Shown: piece after piece, positions 1 through 5,700 of the stretch
Position numbering within the stretch: position 1 is the stretch's first letter
Layout of the letters: the number at the start of each line of letters is the position of its first letter
Assembly: GCA_021825285.1 (NCBI GenBank)
Contig: JAKAHW010000014.1
Coordinates: 1-12,596 of the forward strand
Source: a bacterium
GTDB taxonomy: Bacteria; Patescibacteria; Microgenomatia; Levybacterales; GWA1-39-11
Reading direction: 5' to 3'
Length of the DNA stretch: 12,596 nucleotides
Translations under genes and position numbers: made by a program
Notes under the pieces: generated by a model
Databases searched by the model: none
The model's input: the letters and a program-made list of their open reading frames with translations, nothing else
What the model was told of the DNA's origin: nothing

Positions 1-358
1 TTCCGCTTCCATTTAAAACATGAATGGACAATTTGCTTCTATCAAGGCCGGAAGCTTTATCAATAGGACTAATTGAGGGTTTTACAGACGGTGAAACAGA
101 GGGCGATGGTTTTGGAGTTCCTGAAAGAGCCGGAGTTTCGCTTGGAGTTGGAGTTTGAGTTTCAACAGGAGTTGGAGAAACAATCGCAGTCTTTTTTTTA
201 CTTTCCCCTTTTAAAATCCGCGATGTCCCAAGACCTAGCAAAATGATTACTACTACTGTAGCAACTATTGCCATAATTTTTTTTGATTTGCCCGGTCTTT
301 CTTTCAAAGATGCAATCCTTTCGGATCTGGGCTGGAAATGGAAAGAGGAGTCATCCAT
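1..358 (-). CDS. Membrane-anchored LytR_C-domain protein (partial, C-terminus off the left edge)
   Basis: The first 119 codons are visible. Residues 1-27 are a cytoplasmic stretch rich in basic residues, and 28-46 form a single membrane segment (IMAIVATVVVIILLGLG). Residues 57-98 are a Thr/Ser-Pro-rich extracellular linker. At 110-119 the sequence reads LSIHVLNGSG, which matches the opening strand of the LytR_C domain (LytR/CpsA/Psr C-terminal domain, typically starting V-x-NG[ST]G). Such small membrane proteins carry LytR_C without the catalytic LCP domain, and they are presumed to act in the cell envelope, possibly binding wall polymer. That role is inference. The ATG at 358 lies 9 bases after an extended -10 box, so the mRNA would be almost leaderless. 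The gene is divergent from the Nudix gene. The domain call rests on only about ten residues. Confidence 0.72.
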   Translation of the reverse strand, partial: MDDSSFHFQPRSERIASLKERPGKSKKIMAIVATVVVIILLGLGTSRILKGESKKKTAIVSPTPVETQTPTPSETPALSGTPKPSPSVSPSVKPSISPIDKASGLDRSKLSIHVLNGSG

Positions 359-367
359 AACGACTTA

Positions 368-395
368 ATGATAACACCAATTTTAAGTTTTTCAA
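368..395 (-). promoter_or_regulatory. Promoter for the LytR_C gene (extended -10, near-leaderless)
   Basis: Read on the minus strand, a TTGAAA box (395-390) is followed by a 16-base spacer and TATCAT (373-368). A TG dinucleotide one base before TATCAT gives an extended -10. The expected start of transcription is at about 361-360, only 2-3 bases before the ATG at 358, so there is no room for a ribosome binding site. Confidence 0.6.
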
Positions 396-417
396 GGTTT
401 GTGCTATGTGTTAAAAT
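389..417 (+). promoter_or_regulatory. Promoter for the Nudix gene (extended -10, leaderless)
   Basis: TGTTAAAAT (409-417) is an extended -10 element. A weak TTTTCA (389-394) lies 17 bases upstream and overlaps the -35 of the divergent promoter on the other strand. The -10 ends 6 bases before the ATG at 424, so transcription would start at or next to the start codon. No Shine-Dalgarno sequence is present. Confidence 0.5.
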
Positions 418-423
418 TCATTC

Positions 424-879
424 ATGATTAAAAAAGGTGAAAAATGTCCGACTTGCGGAAGACATGTGGCTCGCGACATTGTCTGTTCGGGGATTGTGGT
501 AAAAGACAACAAGGTATTATTGATTATAAGAGGAATAAATCCTGAAATTGGGAAATGGGCATTGCCCGGTGGGTATCTTTCCTGGAATGAAACGGCTGAA
601 GAAGCAGTTGTCCGGGAAGTGAAAGAAGAAACAGGAATTGACACAAAAGTGAAAAGGCTTTCAAGTGTTAATACAGATCCTCATAGAATTCCGAGCGAAG
701 ATTTGCAAAATGTAGGATTGTTTTATGAGCTTGAGCCTTTAAGTTTTGAGCTTTCAAAACAGGACAAAGAAGTGGAAGATGTAAAATGGATTGACCTTGA
801 TGATATCCCTCTGGATTTAGCATTTGACCACAACAATGTTCTGGAAGATTTTAATAAACGCCAGAAACCCTCTTCTTAG
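424..879 (+). CDS. Nudix hydrolase with N-terminal CPTCG motif
   Basis: The 151-residue protein carries a complete Nudix box at 50-72: G50, E56, then R64-E65-x-x-E68-E69-x-G71. The glutamates bind the metal that drives hydrolysis of a nucleoside diphosphate linked to another group. The lead-in GKWALPGG (43-50) is typical of the ADP-ribose/NADH pyrophosphatase and 8-oxo-dGTPase parts of the family. Residues 8-12 (CPTCG) look like half of a zinc ribbon; the only other nearby cysteine is C21, so a full four-cysteine site is not evident. The protein is soluble, with no signal peptide. The substrate cannot be told from sequence; ADP-ribose or another nucleotide sugar is as likely as an oxidised dNTP. 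It is transcribed alone and converges on the VOC gene. Confidence 0.93.
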   Translation: MIKKGEKCPTCGRHVARDIVCSGIVVKDNKVLLIIRGINPEIGKWALPGGYLSWNETAEEAVVREVKEETGIDTKVKRLSSVNTDPHRIPSEDLQNVGLFYELEPLSFELSKQDKEVEDVKWIDLDDIPLDLAFDHNNVLEDFNKRQKPSS

Positions 880-916
880 TTAGTCTCGGATTCTTTTACT
901 TGCACGAGTTGAAAGT

Positions 917-930
917 AAGCAAGCTTGCTT
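917..930. terminator. 14-bp perfect palindrome between convergent genes, possible shared terminator
   Basis: AAGCAAGCTTGCTT is its own reverse complement and sits in the 57-base gap between the Nudix stop (879) and the VOC stop (937). In RNA it would form a stem of about 5 bp with an AGCU loop from either strand. Neither side has a strong T run; the minus-strand reading continues into ACTTTC. Its place between two convergent stops suggests a weak two-way terminator, but a protein-binding site is also possible. Confidence 0.35.
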
Positions 931-936
931 CCAGCT

Positions 937-1314
937 TTAGTTATTGTTTGGTTTAACTTGGACTAGCTGGAAGTAGTTTCCGTCAGGATCCTGAAACGTT
1001 GATATGAGTCCGTATCCTTCAATGTGATACGTATCTTTTATTTGTTTTGCACCTTTATTTTTGACTTTCTCAACTTCTTTTTCAATATCATCTACCTCAA
1101 AATTTAAAATATATCTTTCGGGATTTTTATTTTCTCCTTTGACCTCAGAATGAGGATTTATGAAAAGTTGAGCATCGTCAAATCCATATCCCATTTTTCC
1201 GTCTTCCATTTCAAATTCCATACTTTGTTTTAGTCCTACGACGTCTCTATAAAAATTGGCAAGTTTTGTTGAATCGTGGGATGAAAGCAAAACTCCTTCT
1301 AATTTTTTAACCAT
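937..1314 (-). CDS. VOC-superfamily protein (glyoxalase/bleomycin-resistance fold)
   Basis: The 125-residue length is that of a single VOC monomer with two beta-alpha-beta-beta-beta units. The first unit shows the STKLANFYRDVVGLK pattern (15-29), and the second ends in the signature DPDGNYFQLVQ (109-119). Where many metal-dependent members have a glutamate (DPDGN-x-x-E-L), this one has Q116. The usual N-terminal metal-binding His or Glu is also not obvious: E6 and H13 are nearby but not clearly in register. It may therefore be a binding or resistance protein rather than a metalloenzyme. A strong Shine-Dalgarno supports the ATG at 1314. The gene is monocistronic and convergent with the Nudix gene. 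The substrate is unknown. Confidence 0.88.
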   Translation of the reverse strand: MVKKLEGVLLSSHDSTKLANFYRDVVGLKQSMEFEMEDGKMGYGFDDAQLFINPHSEVKGENKNPERYILNFEVDDIEKEVEKVKNKGAKQIKDTYHIEGYGLISTFQDPDGNYFQLVQVKPNNN

Positions 1315-1320
1315 TTAATT

Positions 1321-1328
1321 CACCTCCC
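1321..1328 (-). promoter_or_regulatory. Strong Shine-Dalgarno of the VOC gene
   Basis: On the minus strand GGGAGGTG lies 6 bases before the ATG at 1314, an almost perfect match to the 16S anti-SD. It fixes the start codon. No other gene in the window has an SD of comparable strength. Confidence 0.8.
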
Positions 1329-1332
1329 CTCG

Positions 1333-1358
1333 CCCTCCAAAATTTTAATAGAGGAGGG
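1333..1358 (-). promoter_or_regulatory. Leader inverted repeat beside the VOC Shine-Dalgarno
   Basis: CCCTCC (1358-1353 on the minus strand) and GGAGGG (1338-1333) can pair into a 6-bp stem with a 14-base AT-rich loop. The same CCUCC could pair instead with the GGAGG inside the real SD a few bases downstream, so two structures would compete. That makes a simple SD-masking switch possible. The pairing is visible; the regulation is inference. Confidence 0.35.
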
Positions 1359-1418
1359 TTTCCTTTTGTTTAAACAAGATTTTAAAGATGATTTGTTAGA
1401 ACAGTGTAAAAAATTGCT

Positions 1419-1450
1419 TATTCTTACAGTTTTATTTACATATTCTTACA
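1419..1450. repeat. Phased direct repeats in the divergent VOC/PIG-L intergenic region
   Basis: TATTCTTACA occurs at 1419-1428 and again at 1441-1450, exactly 22 bases apart. A degenerate copy, TTTATTTACA, lies between them at 1431-1440. All three end in TTACA, roughly one helical turn apart. The spacing is typical of operator half-sites for a protein binding one face of the DNA. The rest of the 185-base gap (1315-1499) holds the VOC leader and an imperfect inverted pair CAGTGT (1402-1407)/ACACTG (1457-1462). I could not assign a promoter there with confidence. Confidence 0.4.
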
Positions 1451-1499
1451 CCTAATACACTGGGTGTTTCTACAATTTACTTTGAAAGCAATAATTTCT

Positions 1500-2156
1500 G
1501 TGAAAAAGAACTTTGTATGTATTTTTGCGCATCCTGATGATGAAGCTTTTGGTCCTTCCGGGACCATCCTTAAATTAGCGAAAGATTTTGACATATATCT
1601 AATTTGTGCAACAAGAGGAGAGGCCGGACAAAATAGTCTTAAAAGACAAAAGGAATTAGGGAAAATACGGGAAAAGGAATTAAAAGAGAGCGCAAAGTTT
1701 TTAGGAGTTAAAAAGGTATATTTTCTGGATTTTATAGACGGAACTTTATCGAATTCTTTATATCACGAGTTAGCCGAAAAAATTGAAAAAATTGTAATGG
1801 ATTTAAAACCTGTGGAAATTATGACTTTTGAGTCAAGAGGAATTTCCGGACACATAGATCATATAACGGTTTCCATGGCGACTCAATTTGTTTTTCAAAA
1901 ATTATCATTTATTAAAGAACTTTGGCAGTATTGTTTGCCTTTTGATTTTTCTATTCATGTAAAAAATTATTTTATATTTTTTCCTCCCGGGTATCATGAA
2001 CATGAAGTGAACAAAATTATTGATATTTCAAATGTATGGAAAAAAAAGATAGAAACAATGAAAATTCATAAATCACAAGACAAAGATGGGAAAAGGCTTT
2101 TAAAACTTTGGGGAAATGTTCCTAAAAAGGAATATTTTCTTATAACAAAACATTAA
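1500..2156 (+). CDS. PIG-L/LmbE-family zinc-dependent deacetylase
   Basis: The family removes acetyl groups from N-acetylglucosamine-type sugars (PIG-L, MshB, BshB, LmbE). From the GTG at 1500 the protein has 218 residues, normal for the family. The AHPDDE motif is at 10-15, with H11 and D14 as expected zinc ligands and D13 as catalytic base. TRGEAG lies at 38-43, and HIDH at 118-121 supplies the third zinc histidine (H121). The frame stays open up to a GTG at 1464, but homologues usually begin just before the first beta strand, as KKNFVCIFAHPDDE does, so I prefer 1500. There is no signal peptide, so it acts in the cytoplasm, probably on a sugar precursor. The next gene begins one base after its stop. 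The substrate is unknown; a wall or glycan precursor is a guess. Confidence 0.9.
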   Translation: MKKNFVCIFAHPDDEAFGPSGTILKLAKDFDIYLICATRGEAGQNSLKRQKELGKIREKELKESAKFLGVKKVYFLDFIDGTLSNSLYHELAEKIEKIVMDLKPVEIMTFESRGISGHIDHITVSMATQFVFQKLSFIKELWQYCLPFDFSIHVKNYFIFFPPGYHEHEVNKIIDISNVWKKKIETMKIHKSQDKDGKRLLKLWGNVPKKEYFLITKH

Positions 2157-2157
2157 C

Positions 2158-2586
2158 ATGAAAAAAACATTTATATTTTTAACAACCATTTTATTGTTCT
2201 TGGTTTCTTCTAAAAAAATTTTTGCAGAAATAATTCAAGGAAATTCGAGTGCCGAAAGTAGGGTCGAGACAAACGTTCAAGGGAACGGGCAAGTGTATAC
2301 GAGGATAGAAGTTGATCAAAACGGAGTTAAAAAAGTTGTGGAGTCGGATAAGCCTGGGAAAATTGAAGTAAAAGTGGAAAATAATTCCTCATCAGTAAAA
2401 ATTGACGGTGTTGAACAGGAGCCGAATAGTTCAAAAAACAGTAATGAAGAAAAAGTTTCTCCATCTCCTTCTTCCAGCCCTTCACCAACAATAATGCCTA
2501 AAAATAGCTCCAAAACCAGGGAGGATTTACTCACTTCCTTTAAAGACTTTCTCCAAAAATTGCTTAGATCTTTCTTTCACTTCTAG
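2158..2586 (+). CDS. Small exported protein of unknown function
   Basis: I do not recognise a named family. The 142 residues begin with a clear signal peptide (KK at 2-3, a hydrophobic stretch TFIFLTTILLFLVSS, likely cleavage after IFA at about 23). A region of about 70 residues follows that looks beta-rich, with alternating polar and hydrophobic residues (VETNVQGNGQVYTRIEV, IEVKVENNSSSVKIDG). Next is a Ser-Pro linker around SPSPSSSPSPT. The protein ends in an amphipathic stretch rich in Phe, Leu, Lys and Arg (LLTSFKDFLQKLLRSFFHF), which could lie on the membrane surface. It starts one base after the deacetylase stop and has no SD, so translational coupling is likely. The pairing hints at a shared envelope role, but this is inference. 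Confidence 0.75.
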   Translation: MKKTFIFLTTILLFLVSSKKIFAEIIQGNSSAESRVETNVQGNGQVYTRIEVDQNGVKKVVESDKPGKIEVKVENNSSSVKIDGVEQEPNSSKNSNEEKVSPSPSSSPSPTIMPKNSSKTREDLLTSFKDFLQKLLRSFFHF

Positions 2587-2641
2587 TTTTGCTTGAACAT
2601 TTTTCTTACAAATCTCTTACCCAAAGCTTTTTAAATGCTTA

Positions 2642-2670
2642 TTGACTTTTATTCCTCCTGGGAATATATT
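2642..2670 (+). promoter_or_regulatory. Promoter of the surface-protein/sortase operon
   Basis: TTGACT (2642-2647), a 17-base spacer and TATATT (2665-2670) give a near-consensus housekeeping promoter. Transcription would start near 2677, leaving a leader of about 29 bases before the ATG at 2706. The leader has no convincing Shine-Dalgarno. No intrinsic terminator for the preceding gene is evident between 2587 and 2641. Confidence 0.75.
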
Positions 2671-2705
2671 ATCGCTACCGTCTTTATTAAAATATTGAGC
2701 ACAAA

Positions 2706-5700
2706 ATGTACAAAATAATAAGAAAGTCTTTAACTTTCGTGGCATTAATATCGATGCTAATTAATTCCCTTGCGCCTTTTACCTACTCATTGCCGCAAAC
2801 TTTTGCCCAAGAAGTTACTCCTTCTCCAACCGATACCCCTACTCCTACCGAAACGCCGGCGGTTACCCAAACGCCTACCCCAACCGAGACTCCGTCGGTA
2901 ACACCTCAGGCTACTCCTTCTCCAACCGAAGTAATTCCCACGCCAACCCAAGAAGTAACACCAACTCCAATTCCAACACAAACAACCACTGGCGAAAATA
3001 ATAGTAATAGCAATTCAAGCAATAGTAATACTTCAGAAAATCAAAATAGTCCGGTTCAAACCCCAAGTGTTACTCCTTCCGTTACTCCAGTTGAAAGTCC
3101 TTCGGTTTCAGCAGCAGGAAAAACAGGGAAAGAAGATCTAAGCATTTCTGTTATAAAAAATACAAGTGTTCAGAGCTTGAATTTGCAGGCATCAAATGTT
3201 CAGGCAAGCGCAACATTAACTACGGATAAAGCGGATTATTCCCCAACTGATACGGCAGTTATTACCGGGACAAATCTTATGCCAAAAGCCACATATATGT
3301 TATTTGTTTCTTCTACTGATCCGCCCGCAGTTAATTTTTCAACCCAAGTAACAACAAACGATCAAGGCTCCTTTACTTATGGATATCAACTAGACGGAAA
3401 TTATAGACCAAATTATTCGGTACAACTCAAGGACGCGACAGGTGCCGTCGTCGCCTCAACCACATTTACAGATGATGCTTCTTTAGGTAAAGACTTTAAG
3501 CAATGCGCTAATGATGATCCCACGCTAGGTTCTTGTCACTGGATAGGGTCAGCTTTGCAGAGTTCAAATTCGGCATATTCTGAAGGTATGTCGGTTCCGC
3601 AAAGATTGCTTTTGACAAATATTCATTCTACTTCGGGTAACGTACATACATTAACATTCTCTCATCAAGCAACTAAGGGTGGCGTACATGCCTATGATTT
3701 TTTGACGGCTTATAATCAAGGTAACAGCCCAGCACTCACATTAAACGCTTGTAATGATTTCGGTGGTTCAGATGGTACAACATGTAACTCATTAAGAAGT
3801 GGATCGAATACCAAAATGGTAGATGCACCAGATGATGCGTTTATTAGTAAAGATGGGTCTACGCAAACAAGAATTAACAATTATGAGTCGACATATGGCA
3901 ACAGACAAATTAAAATTTACGGTAATTCTTCAATATCTCTAGGAAGTTTTTCTAGTATTTCTCATGATGTAGTAAATAGTGGAGACACAAGTGATTCGTA
4001 TGTGCTTTACACTTTAACTTGGACTTCTAGCTCTACAAATATTCTTCTCGAAATGGCTGGCCATTTATCTACATCAGCAGATTGGGGTACAAATCTCGGT
4101 GCGGGTAGTGTCAGTGGAGGTCCATATCACTTTAAGCTAGATAAATTAGACGGGTCATCTTTAGGCTCACAAGACAATCAGATACAAGCCGGTGCACTTA
4201 TTTTGCCTACAACTTTGACTGTTAATAAAATTTGTAACCCAACAAGCGATACAGGTAAGTTTAATCTTCAAATTGATGGACAAAATGCTGGTTCGGGAGC
4301 AGATGCTTTATGCGGAGGATCAACAGGAGCAGTAGTCGTAAGCGCTGCATCTCATACAGTAGGTGAATTAGCAGGAACAGGAACAACTCTTTCAAATTAC
4401 ACTTCCGTTATTGGTGGAGATTGTGCTCCAGATGGCTCTGTAACTCTTACTGCTGGACAAGCAAAAGTCTGTAATATTACAAATACGAAAAAGACAACGG
4501 TTGTTGTTCAAAAAAATACAGTCGGAGGAGATGGGACATTTAACTTTACAGGAACAGGGGCAAACGGTCTTCCGGGAAGTTTTGGCATTACAACAAGCTC
4601 TAATACCGGATCACAAACATATACTGTATCTCCAGGCGTGCAATACAGTGTTTCCGAAACTGTTCCAAGCGGTTGGGATTTAACAAGCTCTTCCTGTACA
4701 AGCGGAACTCCTTCAAGCTTTACTCCGACAGTAGGACAAACAATTACATGTACATTTACTAATACTAAAAAGGGACATTTGCTTGTGCAAAAAACAACAG
4801 TCCCAGGTGGAGATCAGACTGTCTTTACAATTAATGCTTCCGGAAGCGGAACAATAACGGGTGGAGGGGCAGGAACAGTAACAGATGCAAACGATAAAGA
4901 CTATGAAGTAACACCCGGAACATACTCGGTATCAGAAACGGTTCCTTCTGGTTGGAGCAAGACGGGAGATACATGTCAAGGTGTTGTAATTGGTGCAGGT
5001 GAAACGAAAACATGTCTTTTGACAAACACAAAATTAGGGAGTCTGGTAATAGTTAAAAGTACAACGGGTGGAGATTCTACGTTTACCTTTACGACAACAG
5101 GTTCAGGAATATCAAACTTTTTTATTCCCACAAATTTTGGAGTTGGAGTAAAAACATTTTCAGATATTAATCCAGGTGCTTATTCCGTATCAGAAACTGT
5201 TCCAAGCGGTTGGGATCAGACTAGCGCAGTTTGTAATAATGGAGACAATCCCTCTTCAATTACTGTTGCTGCAGGGCAAACAGTAACTTGTACGTTCACC
5301 AATGCAAAAAAACCAAAACTTACAATTATTAAAGTCACCGATCCCATAAGTGATACCGGGAAATTCAACCTTTCAATTAACGGTACTCAATATGCCACAG
5401 ATATTAGTAATGGAGGAACTACGGGTGCACAGTATGCCAATATTGGCGCAAACACTTTTGCAGAAGCAGAAGGTACAGGAACAAGTCTTTCTGATTATAC
5501 GGGTAGTGTTAGCGGAATAGGCTGCAGCGGAACTGCAACGGCGGGTACAATTACTCTTGCTGCCGGAGACAATAAGATTTGCACAATCACAAATAGTCGA
5601 AATACAGGTACTATTGAGCTTAAAAAGGCTTGGGGTGGACATGTGGTTGGAGACAATACTACATTAAAAATAGGAACAACAGTAGGTGGCAACGAAGTAA

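Noticed and set aside
1464..1499. Upstream GTG start for the PIG-L gene
   Set aside because: It would add 12 residues ahead of the usual start of the family and has no SD. The GTG at 1500 fits better, although 1464 cannot be fully excluded.
5373..5642. Antisense open frames across the giant gene (also near 2787-2981, 4831-5031, 5495-5758, 6051-6386, 7764-8009)
   Set aside because: They lie wholly opposite a continuous, motif-rich gene, have odd compositions and show no signal or domain. They are shadows of biased codon use.
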